A stretch of 60,323 bases of DNA, taken from the NCBI GenBank assembly GCA_036504215.1, contig DASXVO010000083.1, forward strand, positions 1 to 60,323, read 5' to 3'. The position numbers were made by a program, and so were the translations under genes. This stretch comes from Vicinamibacterales bacterium (GTDB lineage Bacteria > Acidobacteriota > Vicinamibacteria > Vicinamibacterales > Fen-181). The notes under the pieces were generated by a model. The model saw only the letters and a program-made list of their open reading frames with translations. It had not been told where the DNA came from and did no database searches. The first letter of the stretch is position 1. Each line of letters opens with the position of its first letter. Positions 45,628 through 55,145 of this stretch are shown here, one piece after another.

Positions 45628-46236
45628 GTGAAGCGAGCACCAGCAATCAGCTGGTCCGAGGTCGGGAGCCGCGAAGCGGCACTGATCAGCCGCTGTGCAG
45701 CGGGGGACGAGGTGGCATGCACCGAACTGGTGGCCGAGCACCAGCGGATGGTGTTTCATCTGGCTCTGCATCTGCTCAGCGACCACGAGGAGGCCCTCGA
45801 CCTCTCACAGGAAGTCTTCCTCAACGTCTTCCGCACGATAGGCCGGTTCCGCGGCCAGTCCGCGCTTCGAACTTGGATTTACCGTATCGTCATCAACCAG
45901 GCCCGCAACCGCCAGCGGTGGTGGAGACGCCGTCACCGATCAGAACAGGTGTCGCTCGAGGAGCGGATCGAGACGAACGGTGAGCTGCCGCCGGCCAGCG
46001 AACTTGCCCATCCAGACCGGATGTTCGGACGCAAGCAACTGGCCACGCGCATCTGGGCTGCGCTCAACCATCTTCCCTTCGAACAGCGCACGGTTGTGGT
46101 GCTTCGTGAGATTGACGGCTTGAGTTACGACGAAATCGCATTCTCGCTCGGGGTGGCGGTCGGTACGGTGAAGTCGCGGCTCACGCGCGCCCGCGAGGCG
46201 CTCCGAGACCAATTGAGAGAGGCGGACAGGGCATGA
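45628..46236 (+). CDS. ECF-type RNA polymerase sigma factor
   Basis: About 202 residues from a GTG at 45628 (in-frame starts also exist up to 45502; this one gives the usual ECF length and has GGGGA upstream). Sigma region 2: MVFHLALHLLSDHEEALDLSQEVFLNVFRTI, then RTWIYRIVINQARNR. Region 4: LPFEQRTVVVLREIDGLSYDEIAFSLGVAVGTVKSRLTRAREALR. It is coupled by a 4-bp overlap to its presumed anti-sigma factor. Confidence 0.93.
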   Translation: MKRAPAISWSEVGSREAALISRCAAGDEVACTELVAEHQRMVFHLALHLLSDHEEALDLSQEVFLNVFRTIGRFRGQSALRTWIYRIVINQARNRQRWWRRRHRSEQVSLEERIETNGELPPASELAHPDRMFGRKQLATRIWAALNHLPFEQRTVVVLREIDGLSYDEIAFSLGVAVGTVKSRLTRAREALRDQLREADRA

Positions 46237-47030
46237 TGGCGAGTAGTTGTCGTCACATCCGTCGCCAGTTGTCCGCGTTCCACGATGGCGAACTGCCGGT
46301 CGGCGAACAGATCGCCGTTCAGGCGCACCTGCGGGAATGTCCGGCGTGTGCGACCGAGGCTCGGGATTTCGATGCCATCGGAGCCTCGTTGCGCGTCGGG
46401 GCGGTGTCGTCGGTCGTCGATTCCGAGGTCTGGGGCGGACTGCCGTCGATCGTCGTCAGCCGACTGAAGGCCGAGCACGACCAGTCCTTCACCGGGGTGA
46501 CTGGCCGGGTGTTCGAGGATCTGCACCTCGTGTGGGCCGCACTTGGTGCAACGGGCGCGACGGTGGCCTGCTTGGCCATCATCTTCACCATCTTCTACTA
46601 CGCGACGTCCTGGCCGGCCGGGTCGAATCAGAACCCGGTGGTCATGGATACTCGGATGAGTTTGCCGACCGCCTATGCCACCGACGTGTTCCCTGCCGCG
46701 GCGATGCAGGACGAGGAGGAATCGGTCTTTGCGCTGGCCGCCGTGGTGACGCGCGAGGGGCGGATTGCCAACCTCAGGCTCGTGGATCCGAGCAGCAAGA
46801 AGCAGTCGCGGGAAGATCGGCAGGCCGTGCTCGACATGCTCGACGCCATCTCGAAGGCGCGCTTCGAACCGGCCCGGTATGCGGGATCGCCGGTGGCTGT
46901 CCGGATGGTCTGGCTCTACGCCCATCTCACCGTGCGCGGTAAGATGCCGGAATTGCCGCGAAACCCGGGCCGCACGACGATTGCGATTCCCGAGCGCACG
47001 ATCCGCCGGACGACGCTGGCCGTGGCTTGA
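46233..47030 (+). CDS. Zinc-finger anti-sigma factor with a periplasmic TonB-like C-terminal domain
   Basis: 265 residues. The N terminus is a zf-HC2 anti-sigma domain (CRHIRRQLSAFHDGEL ... VQAHLRECPACATE) that should bind the ECF factor encoded just upstream. A membrane helix (ATGATVACLAIIFTIFYYATS, around residue 115) follows. The outside part (VVTREGRIANLRLVDPSS ... AISKARFEPARYAGSPVAVRMVWLYAHLTV) has the pattern of a TonB C-terminal domain. This fusion would place a TonB-like module on the signal-receiving side; function inferred. Confidence 0.85.
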   Translation: MMASSCRHIRRQLSAFHDGELPVGEQIAVQAHLRECPACATEARDFDAIGASLRVGAVSSVVDSEVWGGLPSIVVSRLKAEHDQSFTGVTGRVFEDLHLVWAALGATGATVACLAIIFTIFYYATSWPAGSNQNPVVMDTRMSLPTAYATDVFPAAAMQDEEESVFALAAVVTREGRIANLRLVDPSSKKQSREDRQAVLDMLDAISKARFEPARYAGSPVAVRMVWLYAHLTVRGKMPELPRNPGRTTIAIPERTIRRTTLAVA

Positions 47031-47051
47031 GGGGGCGCGACCCGCGCCCCT

Positions 47052-49319
47052 CTACATCTTCCCCGTTCCCACGCTTGCCGGGACTGCCGCCGTGGCCACG
47101 TTGTTCATCGCGTCCAACGCCCTGATCACGACGTTCGCCGCATCGCCCTCGACGATCAACTGAAACTGCTCGAATCGGGAATCGCAGATGCCATCGTCCG
47201 GGAAGACCGGGCGCCAGCGCGTGGCGTCGAGCGAGTAGTCCACGCGTTGCACGGGCGACTGGTCGTCGCGAACCTCGAAGGTGATGATAGAGCGGTTGCG
47301 TTCACGGCGAACGCCGGTCACGCGGATGGTCGGCGGCGTGTTGTCGATATCGAAGGTGGCGCTGTCGGCCTCGCCCGACAGTGCCGCGCCGGGAGGGTTG
47401 GACGGGGCGTCGGAGGCGACAATGCGCATGATGTAGCTGCCATTGGGAACCGACGAGGTGTCCCAGACGAACATCTGTTCCGCGACGCCACGCTTCAACG
47501 TCTTCCACGTGGTGTCGCTCTCCCGACGATACAGCACGTCGTAGATGAGTCTGTCGTCGTTGTCGTCCTCGGCCTTCCACGCGAACGCCTGGAGGCCCTT
47601 CTGGTAGATTCGACGTCCAAGTGGCGGTCCCGACATCGCCGACACCCCGGGTGAGCCACTGGCGAGCGCGGCCGGCGAAGGGCGCGTGTCGGGCCAGCCG
47701 TCCTCGAAGCCCGAGATCTCGGCCTCGCCTGTCGAGAACGGTTTCTGGAAGACGACTCCCGGCGGATAGACGGTGATCGCCGTGACCCGTGGCCGCAGGT
47801 TGCGTTGCAGATAGGCGGCGGTCACGGATGTCAGCACGGGCGTTGCGCCCTTGCCGGTGAGTGTGGCCTTCCATTGAAGGTAGCGCGCCTTCGGACTCCG
47901 GATCTGCTCGCCGTCGGCGTTTCGATAGGATTCCGACCACGGACTCCAGGTGTCGTCGGGCGTCTGGCTGTTTCCGGACCGTGTCCGCAACTCGATCTGC
48001 GTGCCCTGCGGCGCGGATCCGCGCCAACTGATGGCGCCCCAGGTGGCCACCGTCTGCGCGTCGCGCACGTCGGACTCGTACGTGCCCCGTTCCGCGCGCG
48101 CCGCTGCCAGTCGGAATACCTTGCCAGGGTTCGACGTGGCGTACGCGATTTCCCCGGACGGAAGCGCCAGGAAGCGTGTCACCTGCTGGGCGGCCGCCCG
48201 GCCGACCAGCGTGATGCGCGGCGGATCCCCGGCCACCCGGAAGATCTTTCCCTTGTTGCCGGTCGCGATCAGCACCGAGCCGTCGGTATCGAGCGCCACG
48301 TCGTACGGCGTGTCGTCGGACGATTCCCAGATCGAATCCCAGACCCCGTCGGGGGCGATGCGATAGACGGCGCCTTTCGACCCCTTCGGCCCCACGCGCG
48401 TTGGGGGTGCCTTGGCTTCCGCCCCGGAGGCCGCCCCCACGTCGATGATGGAGATCGACGTGATCTCGGTGGAGACCGACGGAATCGCCACGTTCTTCGC
48501 CGGCTCGGACGGTGTGGCATCCGCGGAGCCAGTCCGATCCTCACCCTGGCCCCCCTTTGCCGCGACGGCCACGGCGTAGAGGGTTCCCTTTTCGTCGACC
48601 CGCAACGCGTGGATCTCACGGAACGACGACTCCAGCAAGACGAAGCCCTTGCCGGCGGCGTCAATTCGGAATACGCGCCCCGGTGAGTCGGTGCCGGCCA
48701 GAAGGTTGCCGGCCTGGTCGAACGTCAGCGCGACGACGTTGTTCGAGCGGGTCCTGTAGAACACCGAGCCCTTACCCTCGGGGGTGATCTTGTAGACGAG
48801 GCCCTTCTCGCCGGTGCCCGCGTACACGTTGCCGGCCGCGTCAACGGCGAGGGCCCAGATGTACTTCGTGTCCTCGGGCTTGAAAAACGGCGTCGCCGTG
48901 CCCTTTGCATCCAGGCGGTAGATCTGACCGTCGGGCGACGCGGCAACGTAGAGGCCGCCGTTGGGCGCCGGCGCCAACGCGTGGATTTCCAGTTCGCTGG
49001 CGTCGTGGAACGTGGTCGTCTTGCCGTTGCGATCGATGCGGAATACCTTGCCCTCGTTGCCGCTGCCGGCGAAGATCGCCCCGTCAGCGCCCGGCTGCAG
49101 GGCCCACAGAAACGGCGCCGCGCTGTCGTAGGCGAGCGTCGTCGCAGGGCCGAGCGTGAGGCGGCCATCGTGGTCGATCGACAGGTTCTCCACGTCGCCC
49201 TTCAGGAATTCGGCGCGTGTTGACACCTGCCAGAAGACAGGCGTCGAGGCAGAGACGAGCGATATCGCCGCGGTGACCAGCACAGCCGAGAACAGCAGTC
49301 GAGCGTTTCGGTGGGACAT
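47052..49319 (-). CDS. Secreted beta-propeller protein
   Basis: 755 residues with a cleavable-type signal (RLLFSAVLVTAAISLVSAS). The first 400 residues are NHL/WD-like repeats of about 40 residues (IFAGSGNEGKVFRIDRNGKTT, LYVAASPDGQIYRLDAKGTAT, VYAGTGEKGLVYKITPEGKG, LLAGTDSPGRVFRIDAAGKG), forming a propeller. The rest has Ig-like/fibronectin-like segments (FAWKAEDDNDDRLIYDVLYR, TPPTIRVTGVRRERN). The start at 49319 has the signal peptide directly after it. Same strand and 23 bp downstream of the S55 protein, so likely cotranscribed. Function unknown. Confidence 0.8.
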   Translation of the reverse strand: MSHRNARLLFSAVLVTAAISLVSASTPVFWQVSTRAEFLKGDVENLSIDHDGRLTLGPATTLAYDSAAPFLWALQPGADGAIFAGSGNEGKVFRIDRNGKTTTFHDASELEIHALAPAPNGGLYVAASPDGQIYRLDAKGTATPFFKPEDTKYIWALAVDAAGNVYAGTGEKGLVYKITPEGKGSVFYRTRSNNVVALTFDQAGNLLAGTDSPGRVFRIDAAGKGFVLLESSFREIHALRVDEKGTLYAVAVAAKGGQGEDRTGSADATPSEPAKNVAIPSVSTEITSISIIDVGAASGAEAKAPPTRVGPKGSKGAVYRIAPDGVWDSIWESSDDTPYDVALDTDGSVLIATGNKGKIFRVAGDPPRITLVGRAAAQQVTRFLALPSGEIAYATSNPGKVFRLAAARAERGTYESDVRDAQTVATWGAISWRGSAPQGTQIELRTRSGNSQTPDDTWSPWSESYRNADGEQIRSPKARYLQWKATLTGKGATPVLTSVTAAYLQRNLRPRVTAITVYPPGVVFQKPFSTGEAEISGFEDGWPDTRPSPAALASGSPGVSAMSGPPLGRRIYQKGLQAFAWKAEDDNDDRLIYDVLYRRESDTTWKTLKRGVAEQMFVWDTSSVPNGSYIMRIVASDAPSNPPGAALSGEADSATFDIDNTPPTIRVTGVRRERNRSIITFEVRDDQSPVQRVDYSLDATRWRPVFPDDGICDSRFEQFQLIVEGDAANVVIRALDAMNNVATAAVPASVGTGKM

Positions 49320-49342
49320 GCGATGCGTGCCGGAAGATGTGG

Positions 49343-51214
49343 TTAGTTGCCTTGGACCGTCACCGTCAGGATGCGCGACCCCGAGACGGCGCAATCGGTC
49401 GCCATTTCCCATTCGCCAATCGTGGCGCTGCCGAGCGGCGAAAAGCTCCCGCCATTCCGGTCTGCTTCCATCACGGCAAGTATGGATGGAGGCAGCGACG
49501 AGAGTTTCTCGCCGTTGACCATGGCGCCAGCGTCGGGACGGAGCAGTCGGATGTACAGCCGGCTGTTCCGCTTGGCCTTGTTGAGGACGCGCATCATCTG
49601 GGCCAGACCGTGCGGTTGGGTGGACGAGCGCGCCTCGCGCTGATCCCACTGGGTCAGGCGGCCGCCGTCAGAGACGAGAATCGACAGGGAGCCGGCGGCA
49701 TTCGCCGGAATCTCGATCGGAACCGTGCGCGTCACTTCCTCACCCCGATACGTGCGCAGCAGCACTTTGAGCGGGACCGTCGTTCCAGCCTTGACCTTCA
49801 GGCTGTCGAGCCAGACGCGCTCGAGCGTGGCGGTCTGCGGACGCTCGCTCGTGCTGATCTGGAGATCCACGCCATCGATCTCGATCGGCTCGAAGTCGTT
49901 TCCGAGCAGAAACGTCAACGGAGCCACCACATAGGCCGCCGCGCCAATCGACGGAGAATCGCCCGTGAAGACGTCCTCGAACGCCACGTCGCCATGCTTG
50001 CGAACGATGGCCTTGCCCTTCACCGTGAACGTGGCCGCGCCGAACTCGCGCTCGTAGGACGACAGCGTGTTCAGGATCGAGACGTAGGTGAGCAGCGGGG
50101 TGAACAACTGGTCGTTGACGATCTCGAAGGAGAAGTCCTTCTTGAGTCCGCGCTCGGTATCGAGGGTAATGTGCACCGGAACCATGTCGGGGCCCTTGCC
50201 GAGCGTGCCCGCGATCGCCGTGGCACGGTCCTGGCTGAACGTGCCAATCGTCTCACCCGTCGTCGAAATCTTCATGGATGAGGTCAGGCTCGGCAACAGG
50301 GTGTAGACGAAGGCCCGGGTCATCGGGAACTGCGTCGTCCCGAGGTTGTAGAAGGGGTGGCCAAACGCGTACACCTGGCTGCCATCCACCTCCGTCACCG
50401 TACCGGTGGCGCCCAGCATGAAGTCGCCCGTGATGAGGTTGACTCCGACGGCATCTCCGGGGCGGAGCACCGGCCTGTCGGTGCCGGCCGGCGCCTGGCC
50501 GGCTGCGGCGGCCTGGGAACGGCTCGCGCTCGGCACCGGGACGAAGCCTGAGTCGCGAAAGGCGGCGCTCAGGCTGTCGCCCACCACGCCGGAGAAACCG
50601 CCGACGACCAGTGGTGTGGCGATCGGGCGGAGCATCGCGCCGAGTTGGGCCCCTCGCTGTGCGTCGATCGCACCGAAACCGGACGCGAGGACGTCCGCGG
50701 GGCTGTCGGCGAAGGGACGCTGGAACCATGCGAACGCATCTCGCAGCGCCGCGGCCATCTTCTCCTGCGTGATCGGGAAATCGATCCGGACCTTCTTGTC
50801 GATCGGGGCCCGTCGCACGGGCGGTCCCGCCGATTCAATCATCTCCTGGATCGGCGTGATGCCGGCGATCGGTTCCTTCGAGAACTGCCCGACCGAGAAC
50901 GCCACCGCGCCCACCATGCGGCCGTCGATGTAGACCGGGCTCCCGCTCATGCCGGCGATGACGCCGGTGTTGGCGAGCGGACCGCCCTCGAGGCGGGCGA
51001 GAATCATGTTCCGCCTCGGGCCGTTGACGTTGCGGAGCACGCCGAGGATGTGCGCCTTGAACTCCTCGATGCGGTCACCCTCGAACACGGTGCGGCCGAT
51101 GCCGACCATCCCGGGGCGCACCTCGTCCACGGACATGTAGCGAGGTGCAGCGGTCGGCCAGGCGACCACGACCGATGCGAGAAGGAGAACTGACGAGAGG
51201 GTCCGAAGCTTCAT
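49343..51214 (-). CDS. Exported SpoIVB-peptidase-S55-like protein
   Basis: 623 residues from ATG at 51214, with a signal peptide (TLSSVLLLASVVVAWPTAAP). The N-terminal domain (SVDEVRPGMVGIGRTVFEGDRIEEF ... GVIAGMSGSPVYIDGRMVGAVAFS) matches the S55 family, where the serine of GMSGSP is the nucleophile. A histidine lies in YAFGHPF further on. The large C-terminal part has beta-rich character and is not recognised. It has a strong sigma-70-type promoter (51273-51303) and is divergent from the trp leader. Confidence 0.82.
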   Translation of the reverse strand: MKLRTLSSVLLLASVVVAWPTAAPRYMSVDEVRPGMVGIGRTVFEGDRIEEFKAHILGVLRNVNGPRRNMILARLEGGPLANTGVIAGMSGSPVYIDGRMVGAVAFSVGQFSKEPIAGITPIQEMIESAGPPVRRAPIDKKVRIDFPITQEKMAAALRDAFAWFQRPFADSPADVLASGFGAIDAQRGAQLGAMLRPIATPLVVGGFSGVVGDSLSAAFRDSGFVPVPSASRSQAAAAGQAPAGTDRPVLRPGDAVGVNLITGDFMLGATGTVTEVDGSQVYAFGHPFYNLGTTQFPMTRAFVYTLLPSLTSSMKISTTGETIGTFSQDRATAIAGTLGKGPDMVPVHITLDTERGLKKDFSFEIVNDQLFTPLLTYVSILNTLSSYEREFGAATFTVKGKAIVRKHGDVAFEDVFTGDSPSIGAAAYVVAPLTFLLGNDFEPIEIDGVDLQISTSERPQTATLERVWLDSLKVKAGTTVPLKVLLRTYRGEEVTRTVPIEIPANAAGSLSILVSDGGRLTQWDQREARSSTQPHGLAQMMRVLNKAKRNSRLYIRLLRPDAGAMVNGEKLSSLPPSILAVMEADRNGGSFSPLGSATIGEWEMATDCAVSGSRILTVTVQGN

Positions 51215-51272
51215 GGAAAGGACTGTCGTCCCGGGTGCATGCGGCGAGTGAACACGTGCATGGTTTGAGACC

Positions 51273-51303
51273 ATTATAGGCGGAGGAACTGCTTGCCGGT
51301 CAA
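51273..51303 (-). promoter_or_regulatory. Promoter for the S55 protein operon
   Basis: On the minus strand a perfect -10 (TATAAT, 51273-51278) and a -35-like TTGACC (51298-51303), 19 bp apart. It lies 59 bp upstream of the ATG at 51214. Confidence 0.6.
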
Positions 51304-51333
51304 GGAGAACGCGGACGCGCGCGCGCGCATTGG

Positions 51334-51363
51334 TTGACGTCCGGACGCTTGGTTTGATACCCT
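51334..51363 (+). promoter_or_regulatory. Promoter of the aro-trp operon
   Basis: TTGACG (51334-51339) and TACCCT (51358-51363), spaced by 18 bp, place transcription start about 90 bp before the leader peptide. A run of alternating GC lies just upstream (about 51315-51328). No operator is recognisable. Confidence 0.5.
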
Positions 51364-51463
51364 CTGGGCGACGTTGGCTCGAATAGATCGCATGCACGCA
51401 CCAGCATTCTCCCGCCCGGTTGGCTTCTCGCGTTCCGCACGCGCCGTTGCGGTACGGGTGTCG

Positions 51464-51523
51464 ATGCTGTCGTATCGTGGCTGGTGGTGGTATTCCATCA
51501 TTGAAGGGGCGTCCGTGTCCTAG
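51464..51523 (+). CDS. trpL: trp operon leader peptide (19 aa, three consecutive Trp codons)
   Basis: A short ORF, ATG at 51464 to TAG at 51521, with TGG TGG TGG at 51482-51490 followed by Tyr. It is placed 66 bp before aroDE and just upstream of an antiterminator/terminator pair. When charged tRNA-Trp is scarce, a ribosome stalled on these codons would leave 51501-51510 free. When Trp is plentiful it would reach the stop and cover that segment. An in-frame GTG at 51458 is an alternative start. Too short for ordinary gene calling but arranged exactly as in classical attenuators. Confidence 0.88.
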   Translation: MLSYRGWWWYSIIEGASVS

Positions 51524-51559
51524 CCACTGCAGCTTGCGACCTTTGAGAAGCCTCTTCAG
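51501..51559 (+). promoter_or_regulatory. Antiterminator pairing of the trp attenuator
   Basis: TTGAAGGGGC (51501-51510) can pair along all ten bases, with two G-U wobbles, with GCCTCTTCAG (51550-51559). The latter is most of the 5' arm of the terminator stem, so the two structures exclude each other. The first arm begins 11 nt after the last Trp codon, suitable for control by ribosome position. Confidence 0.75.
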
Positions 51560-51585
51560 CCTGAACGGTTGGAGAGGCTTTTTGT
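51548..51585 (+). terminator. Intrinsic terminator of the trp attenuator
   Basis: AAGCCTCTTCAGCC (51548-51561) pairs with GGTTGGAGAGGCTT (51567-51580) over 14 bp, with two wobbles and a 5-nt loop (TGAAC), followed by a T run. It ends only a few bases before the aroDE start codon, and its 3' arm contains the likely aroDE ribosome site GGAGAGG, so folding would also hide that site. Confidence 0.85.
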
Positions 51586-51589
51586 GTTT

Positions 51590-53062
51590 ATGAGCACTCC
51601 ACAGCTTTGTGTGACGGTGACCGGCTCGACCACGGCCGAGTTGCGCGCGAGACGAAATGCCGCGGCACAGGTGGCGGACCTCGTGGAGCTTCGTCTCGAC
51701 GGCGTGCGGGACGCCGATGTGAGCGGGGCTCTCGAAGGTCGAACGGTGCCGGTGCTCGTCACCTGCCGCCCCGTCCGCGAGGGGGGCGCGTTCGACGGCG
51801 CTGAAGAGGAGCGACTCGGCCTGCTTCGTCAGGCTCAGCAACAGGGCGCGGAGTACGTCGACGTCGAGTTCCAGGCCGATCACCGCGAGTTCGTGGCGGC
51901 GAGGGACGGCCGCGGCGTGGTGTTGTCAATGCACGATTTCGCCGGCGTGCCGCGCGGTCTGGCGGGGCTCTATCGAGCGATGCGAGCGACTGGAGCCGAG
52001 GTCGTGAAGCTCGCCGTGACGGCCAGATCGCTCTGCGACAACCTGCCGCTCGTGGAACTCGGGCGGGATACGAACGACGGCGTGAAGGCCGCGTTGGTGG
52101 CGATGGGCACGCCGGGATGGCCGAGCCGGATCCTGGCGCCGCACTTCGGATCGTGCTGGAGTTACGCGGGCGAGGGGGTCGCGCCGGGGCAGATGGCTCC
52201 CGGACGCCTGCTGTCCGAGTTCCGGTTTCGAGCCATCACACCTCGCACCCGCGTGTTCGCGATCGTCGGACGCCCGATCGCACATTCGGTGTCCCCGGCG
52301 ATGCACAACGCCGCGTTCGAGGCGACCGGGATCGACGCCGTCTTCGTGCCGCTCGAAGCGAGTTCGGCGGACGACTTCGAGCGGTTCGCGCGGGCGATTG
52401 GTGTGGCGGGAGCGAGCGTGACGGTGCCCTTCAAGGTGGATCTGATGTCCTGTGCCGCCGAGGTGGACACGGTGAGCCTTCAGACCGGCGCCCTGAACAC
52501 GCTCAAGGCCGATGGGTTGCGGTGGGTGGGTCGCAACGCCGATGTGTCGGGGTTCCTCGCGCCGCTCGTTGCGTCGGGTATCCGGCTCGGTGAGACGCGG
52601 GTGTCGATCCTCGGCGCCGGCGGCGCCGCACGCGCGGCTGTCCGGGCGCTGGCGGATGCCGGGGCGCGCGTGACCGTGTGGGGCCGTACGCGCGAACACG
52701 TCGAGCGAGTCGCAGCGCTGGCCGTCGGGACGACGGGACGGCTCGGTCTGCCGGAGCCAAGCGAGTGGGACCTTCTTGTCAATGCGACACCGATCGGCAT
52801 GCATCCCAACGTGACACAGACGCCGCTCGCTGCATCGCGGCTGGCCCGCGGCCGGGTCGTGTACGACCTCGTCTACAACCCGGCTGAGACGCGGCTGCTC
52901 CGAGAGGCAGCCGCCGCGGGCTGCCGGACAATCGGCGGTCTCGAGATGCTCGTTTCGCAGGCGTGCGTGCAGTTCGAATGGTGGACCGGCGTGGCGGCGC
53001 CACGCCACGTGATGCAGGCGGCCGCAGTGGCGCGCCTGAACCAGATGGCAGGTATCGCATGA
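51590..53062 (+). CDS. aroDE: Bifunctional 3-dehydroquinate dehydratase / shikimate dehydrogenase (AroD-AroE fusion)
   Basis: 490 residues. Residues 1 to about 215 are type I dehydroquinase: VELRLDGVRD, the catalytic histidine in VLSMHDFAG and the Schiff-base lysine in VVKLAVTA. From about 220 the shikimate dehydrogenase follows: VGRPIAHSVSPAMHNAAFE, ASVTVPFKVDLM with the catalytic lysine, LGAGGAARAAVRAL for NADPH and LLVNATPIGMHPN. The fusion channels dehydroquinate through dehydroshikimate to shikimate, as in plants and a few bacteria. First gene after the attenuator; its stop overlaps the trpE start. Confidence 0.94.
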   Translation: MSTPQLCVTVTGSTTAELRARRNAAAQVADLVELRLDGVRDADVSGALEGRTVPVLVTCRPVREGGAFDGAEEERLGLLRQAQQQGAEYVDVEFQADHREFVAARDGRGVVLSMHDFAGVPRGLAGLYRAMRATGAEVVKLAVTARSLCDNLPLVELGRDTNDGVKAALVAMGTPGWPSRILAPHFGSCWSYAGEGVAPGQMAPGRLLSEFRFRAITPRTRVFAIVGRPIAHSVSPAMHNAAFEATGIDAVFVPLEASSADDFERFARAIGVAGASVTVPFKVDLMSCAAEVDTVSLQTGALNTLKADGLRWVGRNADVSGFLAPLVASGIRLGETRVSILGAGGAARAAVRALADAGARVTVWGRTREHVERVAALAVGTTGRLGLPEPSEWDLLVNATPIGMHPNVTQTPLAASRLARGRVVYDLVYNPAETRLLREAAAAGCRTIGGLEMLVSQACVQFEWWTGVAAPRHVMQAAAVARLNQMAGIA

Positions 53063-54537
53063 AGATGACGACGTTCTCCGAGTTTGCCGAACTGGCGCGT
53101 CAGGGCACGTTCGTGCCGGTCTGCAAGGAGCTGATCGCGGACCTGCTGACGCCGGTCTCGGCGTTCCTGGCGATCGCGGAGCATTCCGACTATGCCTTCC
53201 TGCTCGAGAGCGTCGAAGGTGGTGAGCACGTTGGCCGCTACTCCTTTCTCGGGAAGGATCCGTTCCTCGTTCTTCGGGCGAACGCCGACGGCCGACCGAC
53301 AATCGAGCGGGCCGGGGTGACGACAACGCCGGACGAGGCGTTCGTTCCCACGTTGCGCCGCTTGATGGCCGACTTCCGGTCACCGGTCGTGCCGGGGCTC
53401 CCACGGTTCACGGGCGGTGCGGTGGGCTTCCTCGGGTACGACTCGGCGGCGTGGTTCGAGCCGGTACCGCTGGCGCCGGCCAGCGGACGCGATGAGAGCG
53501 ATCCGGCCGCGGGATTCATGGTGTTCGACACGGTGCTGGCCTTCGACCACGTGCGGCATCGCATTCTGCTCATCGCCAACGCGAGGATCGTGCCGGGCGA
53601 CGACCTCGAGGCGCTCTACCAGTTCGCCTGCGCGAAGATTACCTTCCTCGAGCGCGAGTTGCAGGGCAATCTGTCGCGGGTGATAAAGACCGAGCCGCGG
53701 CCGCTGAGCGTGCGGTCGAACATGTCTCGCGAGCGGTTCGAGGCGGCGGTGCGCGCCGGGCAGGAACACATTGCGGCCGGCGACATCTATCAGGTCGTGC
53801 TGTCGCAGCGTTTCGACGCGCAGGTGGATGTGGCACCGTTCACAGTCTACCGGGCGTTGCGGCACGTCAACCCGTCGCCGTACATGTTCTTCATCCGGAT
53901 GGGCGGACGCTCCATCATCGGGTCGTCACCGGAGATGCTGGTGCGGGTGGAGGGCGACTGCGTCGAGACGCATCCAATCGCCGGGACGCGGCCACGCGGG
54001 AGCGACGAGGCGGAGGACGTGCGCCTGGCCGAGGAACTGAAGGCGAGCGAGAAGGAACGAGCCGAGCACGTCATGCTCGTGGATCTGGGGCGGAACGACG
54101 TGGGGCGCGTGTCGGCGTACGGGTCCGTTCGCGTGCCGCAATTCATGGGACTCGAGCGCTATTCGCACGTCATGCACCTGGTCTCGGTGGTCGAAGGACG
54201 GTTGGCGCCCGAGTGCGATCGTCTCGATGCGCTCGTTTCGTGCTTTCCGGCTGGCACCGTCTCCGGTGCGCCGAAGATCAGGGCGATGGAGATCATCAGC
54301 GAGCTCGAACCCGATCGGCGGGGGATCTATGCGGGCGCGGTGGGCTACGTCGACTTCGCCGGCAACCTCGATTTCTGCATCGCAATCCGGACCATTGTGA
54401 TGTCGGGTTCCTCCGCACGCGTCCAGGCCGGTGCGGGCATCGTCATGGATTCGGATCCGTCGGCGGAGTACGAGGAGACGTGCGACAAGGCGAAAGCTCT
54501 GATGCAGGCCCTCGAACTGGCGGCCGCGGGTTTGTGA
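53059..54537 (+). CDS. trpE: Anthranilate synthase component I
   Basis: Converts chorismate to anthranilate with ammonia supplied by TrpG. 492 residues from ATG at 53059 (overlapping the aroDE TGA). The feedback-inhibition motif LLES is present in FLLESVEGGEHVGRYSFLG. The catalytic chorismate-binding half includes DIYQVVLSQRF, NPSPYMFF, GSSPEMLVR, HPIAGTRPRG and PAGTVSGAPKIRAMEII. Intact LLES suggests direct inhibition by tryptophan in addition to attenuation. Confidence 0.97.
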   Translation: MKMTTFSEFAELARQGTFVPVCKELIADLLTPVSAFLAIAEHSDYAFLLESVEGGEHVGRYSFLGKDPFLVLRANADGRPTIERAGVTTTPDEAFVPTLRRLMADFRSPVVPGLPRFTGGAVGFLGYDSAAWFEPVPLAPASGRDESDPAAGFMVFDTVLAFDHVRHRILLIANARIVPGDDLEALYQFACAKITFLERELQGNLSRVIKTEPRPLSVRSNMSRERFEAAVRAGQEHIAAGDIYQVVLSQRFDAQVDVAPFTVYRALRHVNPSPYMFFIRMGGRSIIGSSPEMLVRVEGDCVETHPIAGTRPRGSDEAEDVRLAEELKASEKERAEHVMLVDLGRNDVGRVSAYGSVRVPQFMGLERYSHVMHLVSVVEGRLAPECDRLDALVSCFPAGTVSGAPKIRAMEIISELEPDRRGIYAGAVGYVDFAGNLDFCIAIRTIVMSGSSARVQAGAGIVMDSDPSAEYEETCDKAKALMQALELAAAGL

Positions 54538-54547
54538 GGCCACGAGC

Positions 54548-55141
<594 letters not shown>

Positions 55142-55145
55142 CCAC

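Noticed and set aside
51926-53404. 492-codon minus-strand frame opposite aroDE/trpE
   Set aside because: Arg/Pro/His-rich composition with no domain, opposite strongly conserved enzymes.
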